This document shows, in pieces, positions 15,210 to 24,616 of a stretch of DNA of 64,000 nucleotides. Origin of the DNA: Aeromonas eucrenophila (GTDB taxonomy: Bacteria > Pseudomonadota > Gammaproteobacteria > Enterobacterales > Aeromonadaceae); contig NZ_CDDF01000012.1 in assembly GCF_000819865.1 (NCBI RefSeq), positions 62,728-126,727 on the forward strand, given 5' to 3'. A program made the translations under genes and the position numbers. Every line of letters begins with the position of its first letter. Within the stretch, counting starts at the first letter, position 1. The notes below the pieces were generated by a model. The model made no database searches. It saw only the letters and a list, made by a program, of their open reading frames with translations, and was not told the DNA's origin.

Positions 15210-16895
15210 ATGAAGGGAGGCAAGCCGTGGTATCTCGCGCCACTGATATTGGCCATGGCCTGCGCGCTGCTGTTGTTGCCCGCCTGGCTACAAGGCGGGA
15301 CCCAGGGGCACGATCTGTTTCACCACCTGATCTCCGGCCACTACTTTGCCCAGCAGCTGTGGCAGGGGGAGCTCTACCCGCGCTGGCTGATGGGGATGAA
15401 CGGCGGCTTTGGCAGCCCCACCTTCTTCTTCTATCCCCCGTTGCCTTACTACGTCAGCGCCCTCTTTGCCGGCCCCGGTGCCCTCCCTCAGCAGGCCGTC
15501 TATCCGCTGCTCGCCAGCGCCAGCCTGGGGTTGTGGCTCTCCGGTCTGTTCGCCTATATCTGGCTGCGCGGCGTCACCACCCCGGGTCGGGCCCTGGCCG
15601 TCAGCCTGCTCTACTTGGCCCTGCCCTATCACTTGGCCATGGATCTCTACGCCCGCTTCGCGCTGGCCGAGTTCTGGGCCTTCGCCTGGGCGCCGCTGAT
15701 CCTGCTGGCCCAGGATCTCACCACCCGCCGCCAGCGTCATGGCCTGCCCCTGCTGGCCCTGGGTCTGGCGCTGCTGGCCTACTCCCACCTGCCCAGCCTG
15801 TTGCTGATGCTGGGCCTCATCAGCCTGCGCGCCCTGTGGCAGGCCTGGCGTGCGCGCACCCTGCGCCCCTGCTGGCTCACCCTGGGGGCGCAGGGGCTGG
15901 GGCTCTGCATGGCGGCCGCCCTGCTGCTGCCCGCCCTGAGCGATCAGGGCGCCATCTCCATGGAGCTGATGCGCGGCGGCATGTTCGACTATCGACGCAA
16001 CTTCCTCGACCGCCTGCCCGGTGGCTGGGGCGACTGGCGCTTTCGCGCCCATCTGACCTGGCAGAGCCTGTTGACCCTGGCCCTGCTGTTGACCGCCTGG
16101 GCCGCCAGCCGCGAGCCGCGCCACCCCGAGCTCTTGTGCTGGGGAGCGATTGGGGTAGCCGCCTTCCTGATGATGCTGCCCCTAAGCCAGCCGCTCTGGA
16201 GCCTGCTGCCCCCGTTGCAGCGGGTGCAGTTCCCCTGGCGGCTCAACTTCGTGCTCGCCCTGGCCACGGTCGCGGTGGTGGCCCTCGGCACCCCGGTCCA
16301 TAAACCCTGGCAGTGGCTCTGGTGGGGGCTCTTGCTGCTGACCCTGATCTCCACCCTCGCCTACGTTCATTTCTCTCCGCTCACCCGGGCGCCGACCAGA
16401 GCGGCCATCGCCAGCGAATTCGACAGCAAGCGCAGCGCCCGGGAATACCGACCCAAGCAGGTGCCAAGCGGCATGTTCGCCCCCACCCTGCTCGCCTGGA
16501 AAGACGAATTCCAGCCCCCCGTCAGCGCCGATCCCCCGATCGCGAGCTGGACGGTGCAGCGCTGGCAACCCCGCCAACTGACGCTCGAGGTGACGGCCAG
16601 CGCCCCCACCCGGCTGGTCCTGCACCAGTATGATTACCCCGGCTGGCAGGCCTGGCTCGATGAGAGCCTGCTGCTGACGGTGAGCGCCAATCGGCAGGGG
16701 CTGCTGCAAGTCTGGGTGCCCGCCGGCAGCCACAGCCTCAGCCTGCGGCTGATGGCCCGCTGGCCCGAGCGGGTCGGCAACGGGCTGACACTGCTGGGCT
16801 GGCTGATCTGGCTAGGGGTAACCTGCCATCGCCCAAAACCAGCCAAGAGGGATGATTTGTCAGCCGATCTGACCTCAGGGCCGGGGTCAGGATAG
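15210..16895 (+). CDS. Large membrane protein, YfhO/6-PTP synthase-related type
   Basis: 561 residues. About eleven membrane helices are followed by a periplasmic beta-rich domain (LVLHQYDYPGWQAWLDE...) and a last helix. The N-terminal loop GHDLFHHLISGHYFAQQLWQGELYPRW and the PTFFFYPPLPYYVSALF segment are typical of the membrane proteins annotated as YfhO or 6-pyruvoyl-tetrahydropterin synthase-related, a GT-C-like group linked to glycosylation of surface polymers. Function inferred only from the group. It starts at ATG 15210 after a GGGGG/GGGAG stretch, 100 bp after the preceding GT-C-like gene. Confidence 0.65.
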   Translation: MKGGKPWYLAPLILAMACALLLLPAWLQGGTQGHDLFHHLISGHYFAQQLWQGELYPRWLMGMNGGFGSPTFFFYPPLPYYVSALFAGPGALPQQAVYPLLASASLGLWLSGLFAYIWLRGVTTPGRALAVSLLYLALPYHLAMDLYARFALAEFWAFAWAPLILLAQDLTTRRQRHGLPLLALGLALLAYSHLPSLLLMLGLISLRALWQAWRARTLRPCWLTLGAQGLGLCMAAALLLPALSDQGAISMELMRGGMFDYRRNFLDRLPGGWGDWRFRAHLTWQSLLTLALLLTAWAASREPRHPELLCWGAIGVAAFLMMLPLSQPLWSLLPPLQRVQFPWRLNFVLALATVAVVALGTPVHKPWQWLWWGLLLLTLISTLAYVHFSPLTRAPTRAAIASEFDSKRSAREYRPKQVPSGMFAPTLLAWKDEFQPPVSADPPIASWTVQRWQPRQLTLEVTASAPTRLVLHQYDYPGWQAWLDESLLLTVSANRQGLLQVWVPAGSHSLSLRLMARWPERVGNGLTLLGWLIWLGVTCHRPKPAKRDDLSADLTSGPGSG

Positions 16896-16974
16896 TCCTG
16901 CCCCGGCCAGCCAAAGCTGATAGACTCAACACTGTCTTCCCCATTCCCGGCCTTGCCCACGACTCGGATACCCT

Positions 16975-18168
16975 ATGCCCCAAGCCACGACCCTCTCGCC
17001 CCGCTTCCTGTTCATCCTGCTCGGCGCCCTCGCGGGCCTGACGCCGCTCGCGGTGGACATGTACCTGCCCGCCATCCCGGCCATCGCCCGGGACTTGGCC
17101 AGCAGCATCGACGGCGCCCAGCTCACCATCAGCGCCTTCCTCGGCGGCTTCGCCATCGGCCAGCTGTTCTACGGCCCCCTGGCTGACAGCTTCGGCCGCA
17201 AGCCGGTGATCCTGATGGGGCTCTCCATGTTTGCCGTCGCCTCGGTCGGTTGCGCCATGGCGGATTCCCTGCCGGAACTGCTGGCCTGGCGCATGTTGCA
17301 GGCCGCAGGGGGCGCGGCGGGATCTGTGGTGGTCAACGCCCTGCTGCGCGATCTCTTCGAGAAGGATGCGTTCTCGCGCGCCATGTCCTTCGTCATCCTG
17401 GTGATGACGCTGGCACCGCTGGTGGCCCCCGTGGTGGGCGGCTACATCAGCGCCCACAGCGACTGGCGGGTGATCTTCTGGCTGCTGGTGGGGATCAGCC
17501 TGTTTATCTGCCTGGTGTTGCAGTGGAAGATCCCCGAGACCCTCAAACCCGAACACAGGCAGCCCCTCAAGCTCGGGCGAGTGCTGCGCAACTACTGGGG
17601 GGTGCTCTCCCATCGCGGCGCCATGGGCTATGTGCTGTGCGGCGCCCTGTCGAGCTCTGGCATGTTCGCCTTCTTAAGCGCCTCCCCTTACGTCTACATC
17701 GAGTATTTCCACGTGCCGACCGAGCACTATGGCTGGCTGTTTGGCCTCAACATACTGCTGATGATGGTGGTCACCTTCGTCAATAGCCGGCTGGTGAAGG
17801 GGGTCGGCGCCGAGCGCATGCTGCAATACGGCCTGATGATGCTGCCGCTGGCCGGCGCCCTGCTCATCTACAACGCCTGGAGCCAGACAGGGGGCCTGTG
17901 GGGCATCGTCATCCCGGTGGTGCTCTTCGTCGGTCATATCAGCCTGGTGGGGGCCAACGCCATGACCGGCCTGATGGGCCAATTCCCCCAGTCGGCGGGC
18001 ACCGCCTCGGCGCTGGCCGGCACCCTGCGCTTCGGGGTCGGCGCCCTGGTCGGCATTTTGGTCAACCTCAATCCCCCCGAGTCACCGCTGCCCATGGCCA
18101 TCGCCATCGCCAGCTGCGGCTTTGGCTCGGCGCTCTGCTACTGGCTGCTGACCGGCAAGCAACGTTGA
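16975..18168 (+). CDS. bcr: Bcr/CflA-family drug efflux transporter
   Basis: 397 residues, 12 predicted membrane helices, major facilitator superfamily. The family signature LAVDMYLPAIPAIARDL is at the N-terminus, the MFS loop GPLADSFGRKPV follows helix 2, and MSFVILVMTLAPLVAPVVGG (motif C region) marks a proton-driven antiporter. E. coli Bcr exports bicyclomycin and sulfonamides; substrates here are unknown. The start ATG has GGAT upstream. It stands alone, transcribed toward the DUF4357 gene. Confidence 0.88.
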   Translation: MPQATTLSPRFLFILLGALAGLTPLAVDMYLPAIPAIARDLASSIDGAQLTISAFLGGFAIGQLFYGPLADSFGRKPVILMGLSMFAVASVGCAMADSLPELLAWRMLQAAGGAAGSVVVNALLRDLFEKDAFSRAMSFVILVMTLAPLVAPVVGGYISAHSDWRVIFWLLVGISLFICLVLQWKIPETLKPEHRQPLKLGRVLRNYWGVLSHRGAMGYVLCGALSSSGMFAFLSASPYVYIEYFHVPTEHYGWLFGLNILLMMVVTFVNSRLVKGVGAERMLQYGLMMLPLAGALLIYNAWSQTGGLWGIVIPVVLFVGHISLVGANAMTGLMGQFPQSAGTASALAGTLRFGVGALVGILVNLNPPESPLPMAIAIASCGFGSALCYWLLTGKQR

Positions 18169-18184
18169 AATAGACAGCAGCCAT

Positions 18185-18240
18185 AAAAAACGCGGCCCCG
18201 GCACCACTTTCATCGAGATCGATGGAAAGGGCGCCGGGGC
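18185..18240 (-). terminator. Terminator facing the DUF4357 gene
   Basis: A long stem with outer arms GCCCCGGC (18195-18202) and GCCGGGGC (18233-18240) and an inner TTTCATC/GATGGAAA part. On the minus strand it is followed by TTTTTT (18190-18185). It ends transcription coming from the gene at 18372-18839 and may also slow bcr read-through. Confidence 0.8.
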
Positions 18241-18371
18241 TGTGTGCTTTGGGCCGTTCAGATCCGCCGGGAGGGCAAGATCCGTGCCCTCAGGGGCCAC
18301 TATGGGCCAAGAATCCTGAAAAAAATCTTATCAACTTGGCTCAATCATTAGCAGAGCTGATAAGTTTGAGC

Positions 18372-18839
18372 CTATTTCTTGCCAAAACCGGACTGCTTGA
18401 GGGTGTAGCCGGCGCTGTTTTGCCAAGCGTCCAGGCCGCTTCTGTTGTTGCCCGCCACCAGGCTGGCGGCGAGGCTCGGACTGTTGAACAGCTGATCGGC
18501 GATGAACACGAAGCCCCCCTCGGCGCGAGGACCTATCACCCCCTTGCTCAACAGCTCCTGGCGCAGCTCGATCACCGCCTCGCGCAGGGAGGCTGCGTCC
18601 TCACCGTTGGCGGTGGATCCCGCCTGCACCATGAAGCCGGGGTTTTGCCGTTTGCCGACCGGATAGCCATGGGCCTCGGCGCCCTTGCCGTTGAAGTGGT
18701 AGAGCTCGCGCTCCCCCGGCTTGTTGTCGGAGAGCGCCTTTTGCAGGGTCATCAGCTCGTTGTAGATGTCGATGGGAACCACGGCAGCCTGCTTGGTGCC
18801 CTTGCTGTCGATGATAAAACTGACTTGCTTGTGTAACAT
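18372..18839 (-). CDS. DUF4357-domain protein with an antitoxin-like N-terminus
   Basis: 155 residues. The C-terminal half, LREAVIELRQELLSKGVIG...FVFIADQLFNSPSLAASLV followed by GLDAWQNSAGYTL, is a DUF4357 domain, a small module usually joined to GIY-YIG or HsdR-like nucleases. The N-terminal ~40 residues (SFIIDSKGTKQAAVVPIDIYNELM) resemble the start of Phd/YefM-type antitoxins. No toxin gene is adjacent. The role is unknown. Start ATG at 18839; AGGA lies about nine bases upstream. Confidence 0.75.
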   Translation of the reverse strand: MLHKQVSFIIDSKGTKQAAVVPIDIYNELMTLQKALSDNKPGERELYHFNGKGAEAHGYPVGKRQNPGFMVQAGSTANGEDAASLREAVIELRQELLSKGVIGPRAEGGFVFIADQLFNSPSLAASLVAGNNRSGLDAWQNSAGYTLKQSGFGKK

Positions 18840-18979
18840 CCTTGCTCATCCTGCGACCCATGGAAGCCTCTATTCTAACCACCTCTGGCGAGCGGGATCC
18901 AGCGAGGATCCTCATCCCTTTTGCAGCCGGGATCACTAACTGGCATAGTGAAAGCCATTGACCATCAACCGGTTATCCC

Positions 18980-19660
18980 ATGCTGACCCTGCGCAATCTC
19001 AGTAAAGGCTTCCACAATGGCGGCGAGACGAGCCCCCTGTTCGAGGGGCTGGATCTCAGTCTCGGCGCGGGGGAAAGCTGCCTGCTGCTGGGGCAGAGCG
19101 GTTGCGGCAAGTCGACCCTGCTCAACCTGATCGCGGGCCTGATCCCGCCCGATGGCGGCGAGATCTGGCTGGGGGAGACCCGGCTCGATCGGCAGTCACC
19201 GGACGAGCGGGCCCGGCTGCGCGGTCGCCACTTCGGCATCGTCTATCAGGATTTCAACCTGCTGCCGACCCTCAACGTGCAAGAGAACCTCAGCCTGCCG
19301 CTCGAGATCAACGGCCTGCCCCGCGAGCCGGCCGTGCTGGATAGGCTGCTCGAACGGCTGGGGCTGACGGATAAACGCCACGCCTGGCCGGAGCAGCTCT
19401 CCGGCGGTCAGCGCCAGCGGGTGGCCCTGGCCCGCGCCCTGATTCACCAACCCCAGTGGCTACTGGCCGATGAGCCCACCGGCAGCCTGGACGAGCACAA
19501 CGCCGAGCAGGTGATGGCGCTGATGATGGAGGCGGTCAGGGAGACAGGCGCCGGCCTCCTGCTGGTGAGCCACAACCCCGCCTATGCCGCGCTGGCGGAC
19601 AGGGTGCTGCGCCTCGAAGGGGGTCAGTTGGTGCAGCTCAAGGGGCCACGCCATGATTGA
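18980..19660 (+). CDS. ABC transporter ATPase (LolD/MacB-type)
   Basis: 226 residues with Walker A GQSGCGKST, signature LSGGQRQRVALARAL, Walker B LLADEPTGSLD and the switch His in LLLVSHNP. DEPTGSLD and the overall size put it in the LolD/MacB/FtsE-like group that powers FtsX-type permeases by a mechanotransmission mechanism rather than classical transport. It is followed 24 bp later by such a permease and then by an AttH-type lipocalin. The trio looks like one operon. Confidence 0.88.
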   Translation: MLTLRNLSKGFHNGGETSPLFEGLDLSLGAGESCLLLGQSGCGKSTLLNLIAGLIPPDGGEIWLGETRLDRQSPDERARLRGRHFGIVYQDFNLLPTLNVQENLSLPLEINGLPREPAVLDRLLERLGLTDKRHAWPEQLSGGQRQRVALARALIHQPQWLLADEPTGSLDEHNAEQVMALMMEAVRETGAGLLLVSHNPAYAALADRVLRLEGGQLVQLKGPRHD

Positions 19661-19684
19661 ATCCTCTCTTCCTGAGCGCATCAC

Positions 19685-22093
19685 ATGCTGCCGCTAAAGG
19701 CGCTGCTGCGGCTCTATCGCTGGCACCCCTGGCTGCTGCTGATGAGCCTGACCGGGCTGATGCTGGGGGTCTCGCTGGTGGTCGCCATCGACCTGCTCAA
19801 CCACAGCGCCAAGACCAACTTCGTCGCCGCCCGCACCCAGCTGGCGGGGGATGCCAACTATCGGCTGGCCCCGAGCGGCGGACTGGATGAGTCGCTCTAC
19901 GTCAAGCTGGTGCGTGGCCAGCGCGAGCTGGACGCCATGCCACAGGTGCACGCCTGGCTCAAAGACGAGCAGGGTCGCAGCTTCCAGCTGCTGGGGCTGG
20001 ATCTGTTCAATCCCGGCCCCCTGGCCCCGCTCTTTACCCTGGCGCCCCAAGTGACGGAGACCCCCTTCACCCGAGCCGACAGCATCTGGCTGGCGGCGCC
20101 CGAGGCCGAACGCCTCGACTGGCGCCAGGGCCAGTCCCGCAGCTTCCTGCTGGGCGAGCGTCGACTCACCCTCAGCCTGGCGGGCACCTTCACCCCGGGC
20201 CCAGTGCCCATGGATCGGTTGCTGCTCACCGACATCGGCCTGGCGCAGCCCCTGCTTGGCAAGGATGGACGGCTGGATCGCATCCTGTTCAAACTGACGG
20301 ATCCCCAGGCCCGCGCCCTGCAGGCCGCCCTGCAAGCCTATCTCCCCAATAAGCCCCTGTGGCTCGAACCCATCAGCCCGGCGCTCGATGCCAGCCAGCT
20401 CGGCGATGCCCTGGCCCTGAACCTCAGCGCCCTCTCCCTGCTCGCCATGGCGGTGGGGCTGTTTCTGGTGTTCAACGCCCAGCGCTTCGTGCAGAGCGTG
20501 CGCCGTCCCCAGCTCGCCCAGCTGATCATCCTGGGGTTGCCACCGCGCCGTGTGCTGCGCTGGCTGGGGCTGGAGCTGATGCTGCTGGCCTCCCTCGGTA
20601 CCCTGCTCGGCCTGCTGCTCGGCAGCCTGCTGGCCCTGGCCCTGATGGGGCAGCTGACCCAGGCGCTGGCGGATCTCTACGGCCCCAACCCCATCGATCT
20701 GCTGCGCCTCTCCCCCATCAGCCTGTTCAAGGCTATCGCCATCGGCCTGCTCGGCACGCTGGCCGCCAACCTGCCCGGCTGGTGGCAGCTGCTGCGCCAA
20801 TCCCCCCTGGCCCTTCGCGAAGGCAACAGCCGCCCCACCAGCCACCCGGGGCGCAGACGCCTGCTGGCGCTGGCCATACTGCTGCTGTGCGCGCTCTGCC
20901 TCGCCCTGCCCCAGACCGGCCTGCCGGGCGCCCTGCTTATCGCCGGCGGCTGGCTGCTGGCCATGGCGCTCTGGCTGCCGGACGCCCTGCGCTGGCTGCT
21001 TGGCAAGTTGCGCCGCCATGGCCGCAGCGGCCTGACCGCCAGGCTGGCGGTGGCCGAGACCCAATATCATCTGGATCGCACCGCCATCGCCGTGATGGCG
21101 CTGCAGCTCGCCATCGCCGCGGCCATCGGCATCGGGGTCATGGTGTCGAGCTTTCGCAGCAGCGTGGAGATCTGGCTGAACCAGCGCCTCGCCGCCGATC
21201 TCTATGTCAGCACCCCCAAGGGCGCGGCGGGCAGCAGGGGCAGCCTGAGCCAAGAGACCCTGGACGCCATCCTCGCCAACCGGTTGGTGGAGCTGGCCTC
21301 GCGCCGTGCGGTCCGGCCCGCCCGCTGGCAGGGGGAGCCGATAGAGTGGGCCCAGATGGACTTTATCCCGCCGCTCCAGGCGGCCTATCCCCTGCTGACC
21401 GGACGCTGGCCGGAAAAACACAATGAGGTGCTGGCGAGCGAGCCGCTGACGGTGCGGCTCGGGGTCAGGGTGGGCCAGACGCTCGAGATAACGGATGAGG
21501 CAGGCCCACGACAAGTTCTGGTCACCGGCGTCTATCAGGATTACGGCAGCGACAAGGGGCAGCTCCTGCATGCCTTCGAGCAGGGACCGGTGCAGTCCCT
21601 CGCGCTCTTTAGCAAGACGCCCGAGCGGCTGGCCGATGAGCTGCGCGCCCAGTTCGGCGAGCGGCTCAATCTGCTGCCCGCCCCCGCCATCCACGCCGCG
21701 GCGCTCAAGGTGTTCGATCAGACCTTCGTGGTCACCGAGCTGCTCAAGCTGCTGATCTTAGGGATAGCCTTCGTCGGGATCGGCTCCGCCTTTATGGTGT
21801 TGGGGCTGGCGCGGCGAAGCGAGCTGCAGACCCTGCAGAGCTTAGGAATGAGCCCTCGCCGCTGCCGCCTGCTGCTGGTGTGGCAAGGGGCGGGTCTGGG
21901 GCTACTCACGGCGCTGCTGGCCCTGCCGGTGGGCTATGGCCTGGCCTGGGTGCTGATCGCCGTGGTCAATCCCCGCGCCTTCGGCTGGACCCTCACCTTC
22001 GAGCCCGCCCCCGCTCACGCCATCACGGCCCTGCTGCTGGCACCGGTGTGTGGGGCCTTGGCCTCCTGGTATGCGGCAAGGAGAGTGATATGA
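19685..22093 (+). CDS. FtsX-like ABC permease
   Basis: 802 residues with two FtsX-like units: helices near residues 20-40 and a first MacB-type periplasmic domain, a cluster of helices around 250-370, then a second half with helices near 460-490 (AIAVMALQLAIAAAIGIGVMV), another periplasmic domain and three C-terminal helices. This double layout matches the AttF/G-like permeases of cell-envelope ABC systems. It is coupled to the next gene by ATGA. Probable role: moving a lipid or hydrophobic substrate between the inner membrane and the periplasm, together with the upstream ATPase. Confidence 0.85.
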   Translation: MLPLKALLRLYRWHPWLLLMSLTGLMLGVSLVVAIDLLNHSAKTNFVAARTQLAGDANYRLAPSGGLDESLYVKLVRGQRELDAMPQVHAWLKDEQGRSFQLLGLDLFNPGPLAPLFTLAPQVTETPFTRADSIWLAAPEAERLDWRQGQSRSFLLGERRLTLSLAGTFTPGPVPMDRLLLTDIGLAQPLLGKDGRLDRILFKLTDPQARALQAALQAYLPNKPLWLEPISPALDASQLGDALALNLSALSLLAMAVGLFLVFNAQRFVQSVRRPQLAQLIILGLPPRRVLRWLGLELMLLASLGTLLGLLLGSLLALALMGQLTQALADLYGPNPIDLLRLSPISLFKAIAIGLLGTLAANLPGWWQLLRQSPLALREGNSRPTSHPGRRRLLALAILLLCALCLALPQTGLPGALLIAGGWLLAMALWLPDALRWLLGKLRRHGRSGLTARLAVAETQYHLDRTAIAVMALQLAIAAAIGIGVMVSSFRSSVEIWLNQRLAADLYVSTPKGAAGSRGSLSQETLDAILANRLVELASRRAVRPARWQGEPIEWAQMDFIPPLQAAYPLLTGRWPEKHNEVLASEPLTVRLGVRVGQTLEITDEAGPRQVLVTGVYQDYGSDKGQLLHAFEQGPVQSLALFSKTPERLADELRAQFGERLNLLPAPAIHAAALKVFDQTFVVTELLKLLILGIAFVGIGSAFMVLGLARRSELQTLQSLGMSPRRCRLLLVWQGAGLGLLTALLALPVGYGLAWVLIAVVNPRAFGWTLTFEPAPAHAITALLLAPVCGALASWYAARRVI

Positions 22094-23184
22094 AGTGTTT
22101 ACTGCGGGCCAACCTGCTGGCCGTCCTGCTTGCCGTGCTAGGCGCCAGTGTTCAAGCCCAGGATCTCGGCAACCTGCTGGGGGATGGCGGCGATCACTTC
22201 AAAAAAGCCTTGCCCAACCAACCCATACAGCTACCTGCCGATCACGGCGCCCACCCGGACTACAGATCCGAGTGGTGGTATCTCACCGGCAACCTCAAAG
22301 ACGAGCAGGGGCGCGAGTATGGCCTGCAGTGGACACTTTTTCGTCAGGGCATGAAGCGGCAGATTGCCTCGGACAACCCCTGGCTCGCCCCCCAGCTCTG
22401 GCTCGCCCAGTTCGCCATCACGGATCTCGCCACCGGCAAACACTTGCAGGACGAGCGCACCAGCCGCCAGGGGCCTGGGCTGGCGGGCGCCAGTGGCGGC
22501 GACTATTGGCTGAAGGAGTGGGCACTGACGTCCGAGGGGGCGGCGCAATCTCCGGCACTCTTCCCGGCGCGCTTAAGCGTCGATAGCGCCATCGCTCAGC
22601 TGGATCTTCAAGTGAGCAATCGCAAACCCGCGGTGCTGCAGGGCAAGGCGGGTTACAGCGAGAAGAGCCCGGGCAACGCCTCCTTCTACTATTCCTACCC
22701 GCGCCTGACGCTGGAGGGCACCCTCAGCATCGATGGCGAGGCCCGCAAAGTGAGCGGTCAGGGCTGGTTCGATCACGAGTGGAGCAGCTCTGTGCTGGCG
22801 GACTGGCAGGCGGGCTGGGACTGGTTCTCGCTGCAACTTGCCGATGGCCGCGAGCTGATGCTGTTTCGCCTGCGCACCAAACCGGGCCGCGCCAATCCCG
22901 AAAACCAGCCCGAGAACCGCTACGGCATCCTGATCGAACGCGATGGCAACAGCCGGGTGCTGTCGCCTGACTCCATCGTCCTCACCCCCGGTAAAACCTG
23001 GCGCGGCCCCAAGGGCCAGCCCTACCCCATCGAGTGGCAGCTTAAGGCCGCCGATTTGAATCTCGTTATTAAGGCGCGCCAGCCCAATCAGGCCATGACA
23101 GGCCGCTTTGACTACTGGGAGGGGGCTGTCACCGTGGAAGGGGATGCCAAAGGGCTCGGCTATTTGGAAATGACGGGGTATTGA
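22090..23184 (+). CDS. AttH/CrtC-like lipocalin domain protein
   Basis: 364 residues with a signal peptide (MKCLLRANLLAVLLAVLGASVQA). The motif HPDYRSEWWYLTGNL, followed by LQWTLFRQG and the later GQGWFDHEWSSS, identifies the AttH/hydroxyneurosporene synthase-like family, a periplasmic double lipocalin fold that binds hydrophobic ligands. ATG at 22090 overlaps the permease stop. ATPase, permease and AttH together match the attE-H arrangement known from Agrobacterium. The ligand is unknown. The protein has no obvious catalytic motif and probably hands a lipid to or from the permease. Confidence 0.85.
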   Translation: MKCLLRANLLAVLLAVLGASVQAQDLGNLLGDGGDHFKKALPNQPIQLPADHGAHPDYRSEWWYLTGNLKDEQGREYGLQWTLFRQGMKRQIASDNPWLAPQLWLAQFAITDLATGKHLQDERTSRQGPGLAGASGGDYWLKEWALTSEGAAQSPALFPARLSVDSAIAQLDLQVSNRKPAVLQGKAGYSEKSPGNASFYYSYPRLTLEGTLSIDGEARKVSGQGWFDHEWSSSVLADWQAGWDWFSLQLADGRELMLFRLRTKPGRANPENQPENRYGILIERDGNSRVLSPDSIVLTPGKTWRGPKGQPYPIEWQLKAADLNLVIKARQPNQAMTGRFDYWEGAVTVEGDAKGLGYLEMTGY

Positions 23185-23293
23185 ACCATGCGATTTATTG
23201 TTGGCCCTTCCCTCTCTTCTCAACCCATTATTTCTAATTTTCCATTCTCTGGAAGAGGTTTTACTCAACAAGCGGATGCATTGTTGATACCTT

Positions 23294-24616
23294 ATGACAT
23301 CCCCTATTCTGGACTGTTTTTTGGAGATGAAATTGTATAAGGAATTGACCAACAAACAAAAAAGAATGATCGCCAGAGATATCAACACAATATTGTCACT
23401 CAAAGGAATGACATTCCCTAAAAATATTGAAGACATAAAGAAGCTGGGTTTTTTCTCACCAAGAATAAAAGTTAAGAATAGAGAAGTGTATTTATCAGAT
23501 GAAGGGATATCCGCAGTACGAAGAATATGTAACATAACCAATGGTAGCTGTAAGTATAAAAACCAGCTGAATTACAACGACATATTTCAATCTGTATTGT
23601 TAGAACTCGGTAAATGGTTGAGTGATGAATTACTTCCAGATACAGATACGTTTATTTTATCTTTGGACACTGCGTTATCAAAAAATATAGAGGAATTTCA
23701 CTTCACTTGCCGAATTGATGGTATATCCTTTGATGGATTAGCTGGCATTAATATTGGAGGTAAGGTGATAGCACCTTATTGCAGCACTTATTTAAATGGG
23801 GCTAGCGATGTCAGCGACAAAATAAAAGGTGTTATCAATAATGAGTATGGTGAATGTCTTATAATCACTGGGGAGGAATATGGCAGCAAGTCAGTGGCGT
23901 TGGAAAAATTTTACTTTAATGCAGAGTTGTCGCTTTCCATCCTCAGATTATATTCATGTGCACTTTCTCAACAGTCTATACACAGTGTAAATATTAGATT
24001 AATAAACGATTGCACACATTCGTACGGACCTGCGAGTTGCATAGGTCAAGAAGGCTCAAGTAAGAGCTTGATCTTTACAAGATATTTCAGATCAACCCAA
24101 GATCTAAAATTAGACAAAGGGTTGTTGGACTATTTGGGTAAAGAATTGCTTTTCGAACAACTTTCTTTATTGGTTGCTAAAGAATCTAGAAATGAACTGG
24201 AAAATGCAATTATAAAATCATTATATTGGATCGGTGAATCTCAAAAAGATAAATCAAGACCCTCATCTTTTGTAAAACTATGGTCTGCCTTAGAGTGTTT
24301 TTTCACTCTAGGAGAAGATAACATTACAGAGCGAAATGCACGTGGAATTGCAGCAATAATCATGTATGGTGACTTTCACCATAAAAAGTTCGAGAGTTAT
24401 GCACAGCTTAAAAAAACAATAAAAAAATACTACAAGTTTCGATCGAAAATCGTTCATAACGCCGATTTCTCTCATATAGAAAATATACAACTTGAAGAGA
24501 TGGCCTTTATCTCTTCTTGGGTCGTAATAGCAATGGTTGCCTTGCTAGAGCGTGGATATACGAGGCTCTTCGACATTGGAGTGGAAGCTCAGAGATTAGA
24601 TGCGATACAGAAATAA
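23294..24616 (+). CDS. AT-rich HEPN-domain protein (Apea-like)
   Basis: 440 residues, basic and AT-rich, unlike all neighbours. The C-terminal third looks like an Apea-type HEPN domain: LWSALECFFTLGE, then FRSKIVHNAD with the R-x4-H motif at Arg383 and His388, the catalytic signature of HEPN ribonucleases. The N-terminal part (residues 1-250) has no family I recognise. HEPN proteins often act in phage defence or toxin-antitoxin systems; no antitoxin is adjacent. Start unsure: ATG 23294 lacks a Shine-Dalgarno, and ATG 23327 has GGAG directly against it. The gene lies in a low-GC patch from about 23185 to 24777, so recent acquisition is likely. Confidence 0.75.
   Translation: MTSPILDCFLEMKLYKELTNKQKRMIARDINTILSLKGMTFPKNIEDIKKLGFFSPRIKVKNREVYLSDEGISAVRRICNITNGSCKYKNQLNYNDIFQSVLLELGKWLSDELLPDTDTFILSLDTALSKNIEEFHFTCRIDGISFDGLAGINIGGKVIAPYCSTYLNGASDVSDKIKGVINNEYGECLIITGEEYGSKSVALEKFYFNAELSLSILRLYSCALSQQSIHSVNIRLINDCTHSYGPASCIGQEGSSKSLIFTRYFRSTQDLKLDKGLLDYLGKELLFEQLSLLVAKESRNELENAIIKSLYWIGESQKDKSRPSSFVKLWSALECFFTLGEDNITERNARGIAAIIMYGDFHHKKFESYAQLKKTIKKYYKFRSKIVHNADFSHIENIQLEEMAFISSWVVIAMVALLERGYTRLFDIGVEAQRLDAIQK

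Noticed and set aside
19694..21694. 666-codon minus-strand frame, Gln-rich
   Set aside because: Mirror of the FtsX-like permease; low-complexity Gln/Gly composition is typical of antisense Leu codons.
21880..22089. 70-residue extension of the AttH-like protein
   Set aside because: It overlaps the permease gene out of frame; the ATG at 22090 begins a clear signal peptide.
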